DNA of 64,000 nucleotides from Cristatella mucedo (GCA_009760855.2 WPIO01000003.1:8926001-8990000); one strand, 5' to 3'. Positions 1 through 13,180 are shown, counted from the stretch's first letter. The notes: generated by a model from the letters alone, not told the origin. A program made the numbers and translations.

Positions 1-99
1 GCTTAGCATGTGCCACGGTGTTCGAGCCCACGACCTTGGTCATAAAATACATTCACCTTGACTTCGGTCGTTAAAGAAGTAGGTACTAGTGAAACCTCC

Positions 100-1365
100 A
101 TCAGAGATATAATGCTGCAAACTCTCGTGGCAAATAAGGCCCATGGAACAGGATATCACTTTTATTATGCTGACGATACTCAGCTGTATTTAGCCATTAA
201 AACGGTCGGAATCTGCTGCAGCAACTGAGAAACTGAATGCTTAATAATAATAATAATTCACTTGATAAAGCGCCCTCAGAGAACTCCATCTCTCTCTAGG
301 CGCTTTACATTTGCTGTAAAGTGAAATGCAATTGAATGAGCTCAGCGTGTGTGTGAGCGCCGCGTGTGCGCTAGTGCGAAATAACCGCATGCCTTGCCGA
401 CATTCGATCCTGGATGTCGGAAAACTTCTTGAAACTAAATGACGATAAAACCGAACTGCTGCTCATAGGACACCTTAAGCATGTGGCTGGATTATAAGGG
501 TTTGCTCTTCTAATAGGTGATGCTATTGTGCGACCATCACCACTTGCTCGAAATTTAGGTGTCGATTTCGAGGGCTGCCTCAATTTTAAAAGCTTCATTC
601 AGAAGACTGCATCTACAGCTAGCCATCAAGTCCGATCTCTATCCAAGATCAGGTAGGAGCTGTCTTCTAAAGTGGCTTGTAAAAAATTTAACTAGCTCCT
701 TAGTTCTGTCTCGGCTTGGTTACTGTAATTCCCTTTTAGCTGGGCTACCAAAGAAAGCAACTAGGCCACTGCAGCTGACTATGAATATGGCTGCAAGGCT
801 AGTCTTCAAGTCCCAGAGGTTTGAGCACGTGTCTCCTTTGCTAAAAGAGCTAAGATGGATGCCGGTTGAGCAACGGATACAGAGCAAGGTTCTTATGATG
901 ACCCACAAGGCCGCCACAGCTTGGCTCCTTCGTACCTAGCTGAACTGCTGCATCAATTTCAGCCTCTTTGCACCCTCAGGTCCTGTATGGATAATAAATT
1001 GCCTGTTCCATTCCTTCGCTTAAATACCGTTGGCGACAGAAGCTGTAGCTCTGCGGGTAGTAGACTGTGGAACTCGCTTCCACAATTCTTATGCAACGAC
1101 AACTTCTCTCCTGCTGCCGATTATGGCTCGTTCTTTTCAGCGGTCCTGAGCTGCTACTTCTATGCTACTCACTACCTCAACTGCTCTCCTAACTCTGCTA
1201 TGCTTCCCACTTTCTCTTTGTTGCGTGAGACGAAGTCTGTTGGGTACCGAATGCGTACCGAAAGCCCTTAGGCTGTGAGTGTGCTATACAAAACTCTCCT
1301 GAGTACCACCCACATGGTCTTTACGACTTTGTGGAGTTACAGACGGAGATACATTACATTACATT
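100..1365 (+). mobile_element. LINE family B copy, 5'-truncated, with nested insertion
   Basis: A reverse-transcriptase YADD core is visible at about 150-205 (GYHFYYADDTQLYL). After an insertion at about 238-392, the frame resumes with ADIRSWMSENFLKLNDDKTE, and SRLGYCNSLLAGLP lies near 710-750. The 3' part encodes SSAGSRLWNSLPQF and ends in GGAGATACATTACATTACA, a short TACAT-type tail. The pattern (NFLKLNDDKTE, CNSLL.GLP, LRWMPVEQRI) is typical of CR1/L2-group non-LTR retrotransposons. Several frameshifts show it is dead. Confidence 0.8.
238..392 (-). mobile_element. LINE-A 3' tail nested in LINE family B
   Basis: Minus-strand copy of the hairpin tail (GCGCCCTCAGAGAACTC ... GGCGCTTTACATTTGC) with (AAT)n at its end. 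It splits the host reading frame between LNA and CLADIRSWM. ATGC flanks both sides and may be a short target duplication. Confidence 0.75.
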
Positions 1366-1868
1366 TCAATACTATAGTTGTAAGATTAAGTAGTTTCATA
1401 ATGGATTTACTAGTTGGACAGCTTGGTGTTTAACAAATTTCTTTTAAAACAGTTTAGCAGCCATCCATTCTTTAGTAAATTTCCCTAATTCCGAACTTCA
1501 TGCCACACAGCTAGCTATAAATCTCAACAGCTTTCTGATGCTGCATAGCTGGGGATATTCTTACTTAGTTTTTCGGAGCAAGGCAGTCGAAAATGCCATA
1601 ACACCTAAAAATGTATATGTTAATAAGCCCTTGAATTCTTCACATCTACACAACTTGCTGCTAACCTATTAAGTATTTCAGAATCCGTCAATCATAACTT
1701 ATGGAGGTGAAAAGCTAAACGCTATTTTGACAAGCTACGCCTTTCTCTAGCCACATCAGCAGCGAATTAAGAAGGCTATTTCGGGATAAGCGGGTCAAAG
1801 AGAAAGCATTAGATAAGAAGCGGCTCCTGCTCTCGACCCGAGTATCGGGCGGGCTACGACGTACTCAC
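1366..1868. other. Gene-free stretch
   Basis: AT-rich unique sequence. No open frame with protein-like composition and no repeat recognised. Confidence 0.6.
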
Positions 1869-2082
1869 CGAGAACCTGGTGGCTGATTTCGACCGCTTGT
1901 CTCCTTGCTGCTTCGAAAACTTCTGTCAGATCGAACGTTCGCGCTTTCTTCTCACCTAAGGAATTGCAGCCAGCGAAATATATGAGGGTGCTAGTGGCAT
2001 CGATATGCCCACGGTCTGACGTAGTTAGACTGCACGTCGTCATCGCGTGGCCAGTGGTTTCGCAGCGCAATCCCAAATCCTC
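1869..2082 (-). CDS. Unassigned exon-like block
   Basis: An open block of 214 nt between a good acceptor (CATTCTCAG) and a consensus donor (GTGAGTAC) on the minus strand. It encodes about 71 residues including TSTLIYFAGCNSLGEKKART and FDLTEVFEAARRQAVEISHQ. Composition is protein-like and CpG content is higher than in the flanking DNA. I do not recognise the family and found no partner exon nearby. It could be an internal exon of a third gene or a decayed retrocopy. Confidence 0.4.
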
Positions 2083-3224
2083 CTGAGAATGAGATTCACG
2101 GTAAAGTTCTCACCAAATTAGGAGGCCCAACAATTAAGCAAAATTTTCATCATTCTCACGCTCACGCCACCCATCTCGTTTGGGCTGAATATTACCACGA
2201 TTTTAACAGGCATTAAAACTAGATAAAAATAAAGCACAATTGGGGAAAGTCATATAGCAGACAGACTATGAACCTACATAATAACAAGCACTCTGGTTGC
2301 AAAATCGTAAACTAACATTCACACGCATCACACGGCTATATTCACAAGAGTGGCCGGTAGCGAAAGCAGGCATTTTAGCAGGGTGAGCGCCGTTTCAAGC
2401 TATGCACTGATGCTAATGCGGTGCTCACACTAATTTCCATATGCGATAGCCAGAAATACCCCTGGAATTTCCGTAACTTATCGCCACTGCATGTCAAGTA
2501 CGCATAAAAAGCTGAAATAAACATCACCCCTTACCCTTGGCGTTGGCAGTACTATCCATGTTTATGCAGCCGGGTGCACTGTGTGCAGTGGCAATGTTGT
2601 TTCCGGGATGGTGAGGTTGTTCATAAACATGGATGCAGGTATATTGCTATGTTTATAAATTGCCTTAGAAATAACATATTCAAGATCATAGAGATACTAT
2701 AAGCTAATAATTTTACGTCTGGAAGCTATTTTGCGGTACGGCGAAGCCAATTGATCAGATCACATGCACCACTCAGCTACAAGTCAAGGTGCATTACTGC
2801 GCACACGCATCCTTTTCCGGTTAGCAGTCTCCTCTCCTAGCAGTGAATGAAAATGATGCATCTCCCGGCCGCCGCATGAGCAGTTAACTGGTAATAATTG
2901 CAAGGAAATTAAGAGTTAGAATGCGAATGCAAACTCCTGCAATTAGGGTTGGTTGTGCATGTTTCTGCTGTGCCTGGGATAAGGTTCAGGCGCTGGCGGC
3001 GAACCGTTTCTGAGTGTGTCAGGAGAGGGTACGAAATTAATCCCTTTTGAAAAACCATGCGCCTTACTCTCAATTTTCAAAAATGAAGTTCATGTAACTT
3101 GCCTTTCTGTTCCGAGCATCTCCATGCTACTTGAGATCTCTGGGAGCTGAGCGGCAGGTGTGTTTGTGTGTATGAGCTTGTGACAAGCTGACAGCGATGC
3201 AACCAAGAGGTAGCGACGTTGACA
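2083..3224. other. Gene-free stretch
   Basis: Unique sequence upstream of the unassigned minus-strand block. No partner exon with good splice sites could be found here. Confidence 0.5.
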
Positions 3225-3790
3225 ATAAGAGTAATAGGAAATTTACATAGCGCTATCAGAGAGTTTATATCTTTCTAGCTAATGCATGCACTTTGGCGAA
3301 GATTATCAATATGGTTGGTAATAACAGGTGGTAGCATTTGTAGGGTCAGCACTCATAAGCATGCAAAGGACGATTTACATGGACCCAGCAAATGCTGAAA
3401 GGAACTGATACGTCCTTATCATTTTATAAATGCCGTAAAGTCGGTATGTCGTAACGTCGTTCGGGAGTGATTTCCAGGCTTTGGGTGCCGTGCGAACTAA
3501 AGGCTGGCTTCTTAAAGGATTTGAGGTTGGTCAAGTCGCAGCTAAGTGACGCGGCTGAAAAGCGGTGGTACGATGTGCGGCCTGATTATGAGGTAATTCT
3601 GATAGTTAGGCTGGAGCAAGAGAATGAAGGGATGTAAAAGTACGTGACAAAACCTGGTAAGTCGTTGCTCTGCTTGGTGAAGAGCCAGTGCAGGTCGGTG
3701 AGAAGTGGTTCTATGTAGCAACTGAGAATGGTGACCTGCAGCAGCAGAGTATTATCGCGAAAATTCTGCTCGCCTCCAGCAGCCGTGTCC
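3225..3790 (-). mobile_element. LINE family A copy (3' part), degenerate
   Basis: Minus orientation. The hairpin tail lies at about 3230-3285, followed by the antisense of the AWNSLP and the LHWLF-K region near 3690-3720. Heavily mutated relative to the 35.9-kb copy. Confidence 0.65.
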
Positions 3791-4119
3791 ACGTCATCCG
3801 ATATCCAGCGTACTGCCCTCACAGCAAATCTTTGAGAGGGTCACCCCCAGCTCATGCTTGCTGTCAGAGGTTGCCATTCAGGCTAGGGCATACCGTCGGC
3901 AGAAAATGCTGCCACAAATGTCAGATCCCGTTTATTGTTTTGGTCGTCCTTGATCGCCAGCCCAGTGGCACAAAGTGCATGTGCTCCTGACCACACTTGA
4001 GTATAGGGGGTAGAGGGAATGGCCAACCAAGGTCTCTTGCTTGGTCAAACCTCTGAGAACCGTGCAGTTTCTTAGCACCAAGCCGCATGACATCTGGGTG
4101 TATATATCCTCTCAGCGAA

Positions 4120-4710
4120 CGGCATTATTACCACCTGCACCAGTGCATTGCTTCATCATACACTTCTTGCCAACCTGCAATGGCTACCAGTTAATCAACG
4201 GATCGACTTCAAGGTTTTGTCGCTCACTTTTAGGTCACTTCATTCTTTGGCTTCAGCCTATCTCTCAGATCTGCTCCCCACCAGGCCAAACATCGTACCA
4301 CCTGCTTTTAGGAATCAACAGTATACCAATACCTTGTACAAACCTCAAATCCTTTGGAGACCATGCATTTAGTTCGTATGCTCCCAAAGCCCGGAACTCC
4401 CTCCCGACCTGCTTCAGAACATCCCCTGACCTTACCACATTTAAAAAGAATTTAAAAACACCTATTTAGGACAGCACTTAGAGGGTCTCTGTGATTCGTC
4501 CTTCATGTGCTTATGCGTGCTGACATTGTGCATGCTGCCACTAACCACACTTGCATGCTGACCCTGTGCATGTCACCCCTAACCATGTTATTTATCAAGC
4601 ATGATATTACCATTCAATCGCGTTTCCCTTTGCAGCAGATGTAAAGCGCTAGAAAGAGATTGAGTTCTAAGGGCACTTTATCAAGTGCATTACTATTACT
4701 ATTATTATGA
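4120..4710 (+). mobile_element. LINE family A copy (3' part)
   Basis: Encodes ANLQWLPVNQRIDFKVLSLT in one frame and SFGDHAFSSYAPKARNSLPT in another. The 3' UTR carries the repeated GTGCTGACATTGTGCATGC words, and the hairpin tail ends in (ATT)n at about 4,685-4,710. Oriented opposite to the copy at 3.2-3.8 kb. Confidence 0.8.
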
Positions 4711-6124
4711 TGTTGGCTGTTTATTCGAATTTACGAATGCCTGCCGGTATGTGGTGGGCGCGATTTGTATTTATTTGTTGCATGGATAGCAGGTCGTAGA
4801 GCAAGCAAAGGTGAAGGCCTGGTGGCGGTCTGTTGACGGATGAGTGACCCGCCAAAATGATGGCTGTTCTGTCATTGCTGTTCTGCCAGCTCATCGAATC
4901 CAGGGGCTGGTCGTATCGCTATTCTTCTAATTTCTGGTAAAAGCTGAATGGTGTACACTGAGAGAGAAGAAGCGAATGTCAAGATTAAACAGGCCTCCCG
5001 TGTGCTATATTAGCTGGTTTTCTTTTTACGCTCTCTTGCACTTGAAACAACAAGCTGTAAAGACCATTTGTAAATCTTATTACCCAAATGACCTGCCGGA
5101 TGACGGCTTGAGTTGGTGCGTATGTGGAGAAAAATAATTACAATGGCTTATGCTTTGGTAAACGACCAAATCATGAATTCTACAGACAGCTATGAAAAGG
5201 TGCATATTCAAGCTAGTATTAAGTGTAAATGTCAGGAAAAATGCTGTGAAGGTTGGTCCAACAACCGAATAATTGTTTAGGGTATATTTTCAAATGATGA
5301 ACATGTTAGATATGTGATCAGAAAGTTTGACGATTTCCACATACATTGAAAGCATAAACAAAACGATTAGGCAAACCATGCATTATCTGGAAGTAAACCG
5401 AAAGCAATATCTAAAATTCAAAGTTACCCATCTCTGCATCGTACATTCCTTTCGCCTCAATTTGGTGAACCTTGGTACATCGAGGTAAATGGTTGCAGCT
5501 TGTTGAAGTGCATGCTTGTGACTTTTAATAGCTTCATTTGCAATAAAGGTTTCCACCTTATAAATTCTATCGTTCAGCCAGTACTTGTGGATCAAAATGA
5601 AGCTGGAACTGTTAGATCAGCTCTGCCTGTATGTCACTGTTGTGGCAAATCGCTGATCTTGCTTGGATATTTTTTCTAAACATGCTATCGAGCATCCTTG
5701 AACTTTATATTCTTCCACCATTCTACCATGTTTGTCTTTCAAAAGGTGCACCAAACATTTATTCGATTGCTGGACCGATCTCCCAAGTATTTTCTCGACA
5801 TCTACCCTAATATAACCAGCAAATGTTTGGCTTGCCGAGTGAGCTCTCGTAATTGCTTACAAATAACGGTAGACATGACAGGACAAATGACCTATACTTC
5901 ACTCTCTACTTAGGTGAAACAGCCATGTAAATACAAATGCTGGTACTCCATAATATAAACTTAACAGCACGAGTGCTATATGAACCAGCAGTTGGTTATA
6001 TAGCATTAATACATATGGCCCTAGAGTGTGTGATAAGCCAAAAAACAGAAAATAATGCTGGCTTCGGGTGCCTCGAACACAGCATCATATGCTCAATGAA
6101 TGCTTCGACTGACTTACTCATAAT
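4711..6124. other. Gene-free stretch
   Basis: Unique AT-rich sequence between two LINE copies. The short open frames present have no protein-like composition. Confidence 0.6.
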
Positions 6125-6760
6125 ATAATGTAATGTATCTCCATCTGTAACTCCACAAAGCCACACAGACTATGAGGCTGTTACTTAGGAGAGTTTTGTA
6201 TAGTGCACTCACAGCCTAAGCTGCTTTCGGTAAGCATTCGGTATTCTACAAACTTCATCTTACTCAACCAAGATAAATTGAGAAGCATAGCTGAGTCAGG
6301 AGAGCAGTTGAGGTAGTGAGTAGCATGGAAGTAGCAGCTCAGGACCACTGGAAAGGATGTGCTATAGTCAACTGCAGAGAGTAGATGTCGTTGCAGGGAA
6401 ATCATGGGAGTTCCACAGTCTAGGACCTGCCGAGCAAAAGCTTCTGATGACAACGGTCTTTAAGCAGAGGAATGGAACAACTAATTTTTGTCAATACAGG
6501 ACCTGAGGGTACGAGGCGGCTGAAACTGATGCAACAGTTCAGCAAGGTATGACGGAGCCAAGCGCTAGTGGGTCAGCATAAGAACTTGGCTCTGTACCCG
6601 TAGATCAACCGGCAGCCATACAAACTCTTTCTGCAAAGAAGGCACGTGGTCAAACCTCTGGGATTAGTAAACTAGCTTCGCAGCCATATTAATCGCCAGC
6701 TTCAGTGCAGACCGTGAGTACTTTTTGGAGCTAAGGGCATTTTGCAGTAATCCGACAACT
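6125..6760 (-). mobile_element. LINE family B copy (3' part)
   Basis: Reverse complement of the 3' third of the element at 100-1365, including the TACATTACAT end, the GTAACTCCACAAAG word and the antisense of the SSAG-R-W-LP block. Confidence 0.75.
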
Positions 6761-7905
6761 GCATACACAAATTAGCAGGTTTAACAAATACAATGCTTAC
6801 TCCTCGGAATCACTGGTGCCATTGAAGTAATAGCATGTGTAAAAGCTTCACATCTGCAGTAGCTTTTTCGAAATATGTGATATTTAATTTCAAATCAATT
6901 ACCCAGCAGCTACCAGCTTCATCGGAGATCATATAGACCAGTTGCCGTCAACAAATTTAATATAAAATTAACCAACGTGGCGCTATCTGTAACTTTTCTT
7001 TCATCCAAAGGTCAAAGGTGAATATCACCTCTAAAAAAAACAGAAATTAATCAAGAGTGGTATTCAAGCAAGCAAAAGGAAAAGACAAAAACAAGTGTGA
7101 ACATCAAAAATCAGGCGTGCATGCATGCGTCACTGCTTCTTTTGGAGGCTGCTTAAATTTCAAGGCAAATTCAGCTCATACTGACCAACTGTGAATGTGC
7201 AATCATTCCTGCAGTGACTGCTGCTTTCTATGCAGTAACATTCTGTCAAAACAAGATAACATCAGTTAGCTAGTGGCACACTTGTAAGTTATTGACGGTA
7301 CTCTTTAAAAGCACGAAAGACAAGCCAACACAGCCACCAAGACGGATTGCAGAAACATGCATTCACCGCAGCACTTTAAAGCAGGAAAATGCAAGACCAG
7401 CACAGACAGGCTCCTTACTTTTTGCATGTTTAAGCACCGCTAGTTTAAATCATTATCGTGTCGGAAAACCTATTTTCAGCATTACCTTTGCAGTCATCTC
7501 CAAAAATTGGCTTATCCAGCCTCTCAGCAAAAAAGGGTCGCCTGTTGCAAACGATGTCCATCCAGCCTATATGGTCACCATTCTTGTGCATCAGATGAGC
7601 CAGTATCGTTGGACTCATTCCACGGCCACCGTTACACAGTCTGGTTACTTAGTTGGATCCGGACACGTTTGTGGCCAAGAAGTTTGTTCTGCCACCCATT
7701 CAGTCATGCTTGTGCATGCTTGCCTAATAAACTTTGTAGAAGCTTTGACGGCCTAGTTGGTGAATTCTTTTCAAGCGGTTATTAGCCCGAGTCCATCTTG
7801 GTTGCTACCCAGTTGTCAGACGAAGACAACAATGCCTTTTTTTACAATCCAGAACTGGCACAATCAATCACACCTGAAGCTCATCTATCCTTCCAAAAAG
7901 CTTGC

Positions 7906-7974
<69 letters not shown>

Positions 7975-8521
7975 TGTGTGTGTGTCAGCAGATAAAAAGG
8001 AAACAGAAAAATCTAAAACATGTCTAGCAAACAACCTCTATAGCTGTTGCCACTGTAGACGACACGGGATGAGATTATCAAAAAGTACCGAGCCGAGGAC
8101 AGTGGCCAGGGTAAACCACAACGGATGGATGCCCGAGGTGGTGCTTCAAGACGAAGCAGACAAGGGACGAGCTTGCCACGCGATGTGCTAGACTGGTGGT
8201 AGGGCTGGGGAAGTCTGCATGGCAAAGCATGGGCAGGTGTGCACACCAACCTGCCACAGGCAGCTGCACCAGATAAGGGGAACCATGAAACGTGCAACAT
8301 TCTGAGAATGGCTACCAGCAACTGCCACTAGCCTGGAGGCATTAATAACGAGGCAAACTGTTTTTCGGTAATCTCATTCTTGCGGGAATCCCTCACTCAT
8401 CCAATGCACTACCATCACCCGCCCAGTAGTGGCACGTTGCTGTGCTGATTGATTCACTTCATTCTTCTGCTGGCCCGCTGCCAGTTATTCGACCCTGCTG
8501 CTTCTGCTCTCACAGCTAGTC
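6761..8521. other. Gene-free stretch, likely 3' flank of nucleobindin
   Basis: Contains the (TG)n at 7.9 kb. The plus-strand frames at 7.3-7.8 kb have no recognisable motif. An AATAAA occurs on the plus strand near 7,727 but no gene ends there. The nucleobindin 3' UTR should lie here, but no minus-strand poly(A) signal was identified. Confidence 0.5.
7907..7985 (+). repeat. (TG)n microsatellite
   Basis: About 39 TG units with one CGCG interruption near the end. Confidence 0.97.
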
Positions 8522-8575
8522 TCAGACCACTTGCTGCTGTCGTTCGCCACTGCTGCTGCTGCTACTAGATGTCAC
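8522..8575 (-). CDS. NUCB: Possible last exon of nucleobindin (Ser-rich tail)
   Basis: A phase-compatible 54-nt block with acceptor GTTAG would add 17 residues (seven serines, then GERQQQVV) and a TGA stop. The acceptor has a poor pyrimidine tract and the sequence does not resemble the glutamine-rich C-termini of vertebrate nucleobindins. It is listed only as one way to end the gene; the other is read-through of exon 9 to a stop at 8725. Confidence 0.22.
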   Translation of the reverse strand: MTSSSSSSSGERQQQVV

Positions 8576-8739
8576 CTAACTGTCCAATGCACGCCTTGTC
8601 TCTTGCTACCGCCTTCAACTTCTTCGACACATCTTACGGAAATGGGCGTCCTTGGAACTAGCTCAGCATTTGCTTAGAACGATCGAGAACAAAGCCGTGC
8701 AGCTGGCAGGTCATGGGTCAGCGGTCAGCTTCTCCTTAC

Positions 8740-8838
8740 TGGAGGATGTTCGTTCAGTCGCAGCTCCTGCTCGTGCATGGCCCTTTCGAACTGCTTCAGC
8801 TCCTCCTCCGTGTACGGCTCCGGCTGTTCATCTATCGT
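8740..8838 (-). CDS. NUCB: Nucleobindin exon 9 (C-terminal acidic helix)
   Basis: Residues 328-360, 99 nt, phase 0 at both ends. Acceptor GCTGTAG. It encodes PYTEEELKQFERAMHEQELR, matching the FFTEEELKEYE helix that follows EF2 in vertebrates. The exon is followed by GTAAGG, a plausible donor. If that donor is not used, translation stops after four more codons at 8725. Confidence 0.85.
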
Positions 8839-11800
8839 CTACAGCAGAGCCGCAGGGCGGCCGGTGCTCGTTCGCAACGAATGCAATGCAACGGTGCTTT
8901 ACGGAAGCGGCAGTTTCAAAGAGGGCTTGCATTTCACCTTCCAGCCCTTGTCTTCCTCGAACTCCTTGCCCTGAGTGTTTTTGAGGAACTCGTCGAGCGA
9001 GACAAAGCCGTCGTGATCGGCGTCCATCTCGTTCGCGACGTGTTCACGCATGTTGTTCATTTCCGCCTCCCTTTCAATAGGGTCATCATCGGTGTTGTTA
9101 GGGTCATAGACCTTGTCAAGCTGAACGAGAAGAGAGCACAGCGGCATGTCAACGAGCCCCGAACGACGAAAGCAGGGGTTCGGTCGCTTCTATGCAGTGT
9201 TTGCTGACTACCTCCTTTTGAAACAGTGCCTCCAGTTCGTCCCAGCTGAGGTAGTTATCGCCGTTAAGATCTAAAAAGAGGGGATTGAGATTGAAAGTAG
9301 TGTGGTGCCAAGGCAACATGGAACAACACGGGCCTGCGAGTAAGACCTGCACGGACGACCACTCGGTAAGTTTCCACTACAGGACAGCTCATCCGGACGG
9401 CAGACACGACTTTTAAAGACATCTGTAAAGTCTGGTGCTTGCTATTCACTGGCAGCACGCTTCCTGTGCACGATGACACGAGACCGCAATGAGCACCACT
9501 GCCTAATCCACGTGCTGTGAGAAAATGAAGAACAGTGGTCAAAGGGACCTAAAAGACTAAAGAAAGAAACTAAAGAGACTTTCGAACAGCCAAGCAGGAA
9601 CATCCAAGATCGTGCCATTCGTGCTGCAGCTGAGCTGGATTTTGTATGGTTTCAGGATCGAAAAGGCCAGGCTATCGCAAGAGCGTGTCTGCTCTCAGCA
9701 GCACTGGTCAGGCAATGATGGACTAGAGACAGGCCCTCGCGCTAAAAACAGGCTAGCTCTCAAGGACAAAGCTAGGCACTTACCGTGCATTGCAAAGAAT
9801 GTCCGTGGATTAAATTCATTACCCTCCATGTGATCTACATCCTCCCACACTTCTTCTAACTGGTCTTTGCTCCCCTGAAAAGGAATGCCATCGAACAAGT
9901 CATGGGGAATTCGTGGTGTGGTCTTGGCTATCCCTGTAAGTTGAAGGTAGGCTCCACAAGGCTCCACATAGCAGCAAGGCACCGGCACATTGCAACGGAA
10001 GTCAGACCTAGCTTTAAACCGCTGTGCATGTAAAAAACCTAGCTTTAAATAGATGCAGCATGCAGAACTAGCTTGAAAGACTGCACCTGATGATTATTGG
10101 CAAATAAAGCAGCTATCATAACAAATCCACCGAGGCAAGGAAATGACACTAGCGACCCTAGCAAATTCCAAGAGTTGAACTGCACTACAAAAAGTAAGGA
10201 CAGATCGTCAGTCTATTAAACAAACTCGTTGAGGTTGGTTGCTCAAATAACTGCTTGAACACACCACAATTGACTCGGGGATTGCTGTCTCCATAACGAC
10301 CGAGTATGTACAAGCACAAGCGTTGACCAGCAATGTTGCTGCGTGTCAGCTGTGTCACTAGGTAGAGCCTGTCAACCATTCCAACCGTTCTCCTCATCAC
10401 TAGGCCAAAAAAAACCGTAAAACAACAGAAGCTGTTCAAATGCGTCCTAGGCATCGATCGAGGCATTTGATCTAGCTCACTTGCTGCTACGTACTTGCGC
10501 GCAGGCCTTGCACAGCACCCGAGAAGTCAGCACAGAGGCGTCTCGGCAAGTGTAGCATTCCTCTCGCTGGCCACATTCAGAAATTGTTGCGAATTGAGAC
10601 AGCAGAAACCGCTAAGTCCACTGACATAGACAGAACTCGACTAAGTTCTCTGTCAGGAACAACAATTTCTAATCTCTAACAATGGTATCTGCTGGTGGGA
10701 TCCGAGAAGGTGCTGACAACTGCACATCACATTGGGCTTGGTGAAACCATTTTTCACAGCTCACGGTAAGTAGTAGGCAGCCTTCGACACTTTTACAACT
10801 TCCTACCTAAGCTGGCTGATGCAATGGTCAAAGCCGACGTCTTCTCACAACCTGCAGGTCGATAAGATCATTGAGTGCAACAAAATCCCCAAGAAGTCAC
10901 TAGTAAGGAGGAAGCAGCCTGAAATAGCTTTGTCACACTGGGTGGGGGCTCCCAGAGCGATCACAAGAAAGAAAACTATGTTCAGCTGGTTGAGACGAAC
11001 TACGAGCACAAAGAGCTGCTGGATGCCTATGAGAATCTGTATGCTCACCTTTATAAATTAAAGGAGAACACGGGAGTTACTCGGAGAAGCAAGTCAAAGG
11101 CATCAATTAGGATTAATTGGACTTTTGAATGCTGCTACTAATAACTGCATAATTAGAACACGAAGGCAGATTCTATAATTGGGGCAGGTTACTAAATGTG
11201 ATTCACAGTTTAATCGTAAATCTAAAAAATTACTCATTTATGAACTTCCGTGGCCATTCTTGGTAAAACTTCACTCTAAATGTATGCTAATTTTGATTCA
11301 TCTCGTTTTTCTGGCTAAATGTGAACCAAAAGACATGAAACTGCTCATTTTCTCATTTGAAATGAATAGATTTCAAATTTATAATTGGCTCGGTCGCAAA
11401 GGCAAAGTTGGCAGGGGAATAATAGCGATTTTCCATTCTTTTGAGGCTTGAGCAAAGAGCAAATAAATAATAACAGTTAGTCGGCAAAAACAAAAATCAT
11501 GTAATATAGTGCATGCTATATATAGCATGCATCATAGGAATAAAGGCTACTCAGCTCCCATATTACTGGCATCCTTAAACCCCAAGCAGACACTTAGTAC
11601 TGAACGTAATGCGATTGATCTTGATCGACAAATACTCGAGATCAGATTCAAAGGAAAATTTAGACTTATAAGATGTCAGCAAATGCAATGTAGGCGATCA
11701 ACCGATGATGCTCTTGCAATCTTAGCATATCAGCAACAAGACTAAGACGGTTGAAGCATTGTGAACATTGCGACTGATGCCTTGCCACTGATGCCTTGAC

Positions 11801-13137
11801 ATCAGAGCACAGCTGGGAGAAGGGAGAAAAGGCAGATTTACCACAGCTGCTCACTGACCAGGCTCTCAGCAAGAAATATTTGCACCAGGGTATTTGCAGT
11901 GCCAAGCTACAATGAATCAAAGAAGAGCTAAAGACGGTTGCATGTCCCTTCAGCTCTTACAGGATGGTGCACTTTAGAGTGATTCGCATGCCTCGTCTCG
12001 ACTGCCTCGTGTTCCTTCACGAGCTCTGCTCGCAGTGTCTCGTTAGCAGCATGGCTCAGCTCTTCTCTGTATGCAATCTCCTTTTCCATTTCATAACGCT
12101 TAAAGTCCTCCCGCCGCTTGACGTCTAGGTTCGTGAGATCTTCCGTAGTCTAAAAGTACCAACGGCATGGTCGACGGCCAGAATCTGTTCACTGCCTAGC
12201 TAGAACACGTGAAATGGTAAAAGTCCAAGTGCCATAGGCCTTCCAAGCAGCTTTCTCAGCTGCTCAGATTCGTTCTTTACCTTTTTGATAAGCTTCCTTA
12301 GATCTTCAATTTCAAAACTGTTCAAGTTACCATGATCCACGTGATCCATATCGACCTTAGGCATGGCAAATTGTTTATCTAAAGCGACAGGCTCGTGATG
12401 ACAATACTAGAAGTTAATGCACAGTTCTGATCTGCCAAGGAAAAGGAAGCCAACTTGAGAGGAGGAACTAAACCTGATGAGCAGTAGAAACCAAGCATGA
12501 CATTGAAGACTGGGCACAGTAATCCAAAAACTATAGTCTCTAAAAAATTTACCTGCAAAGCCTTGTAAATCCAAGGCTTCATAATTAATGGGTCCATACA
12601 ATTCAATGTTGCTAAATATTTAACCCAGCAACTAACCTTGCTAGGTTTTTTACTTTGCAGCATTCCTAACTGCCAGAAGCTCCTCAATGTAAGACTATCT
12701 ATGATTGAAAAATATATGGGTTTTTTGGAAATTGACACATCTTCGGAAGTCGTTGGTTTCAACTAGAGTGGATTACTTGAAGCACCCTTCTTCCCCTCTG
12801 CAGCTACAATATCCCACAGGGCTGTTCTAGATGACAGGTCAGTCTAATCATCAATCTAAAGTGAGCTATTTGCTTAGTTCGTCTGGCACACTTCAAAGGA
12901 AACGACAGCATCAATACACACCAAGTAAAAGAATTTTAAAAAACTACTGATTTAACAGCCTCTTTTTGGATAGTGGCAGAAGAGCCTTTACGGCTATCAC
13001 CACCGCTTGCAGCAGCAATCAAGGATCACCCACCTCGAGATTCGAACCCATGACCTCGGGACCAAGGTCGTGAAAAACAACTGCCTTACCTAGTGTACCA
13101 TCATGGTTCACCGAATAAAAATAAACAAATATACAAA

Positions 13138-13180
<43 letters not shown>

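Noticed and set aside
7292-7785. Two overlapping plus-strand frames, 92 and 154 codons
   Set aside because: No recognisable motif, composition typical of random sequence, no splice context.
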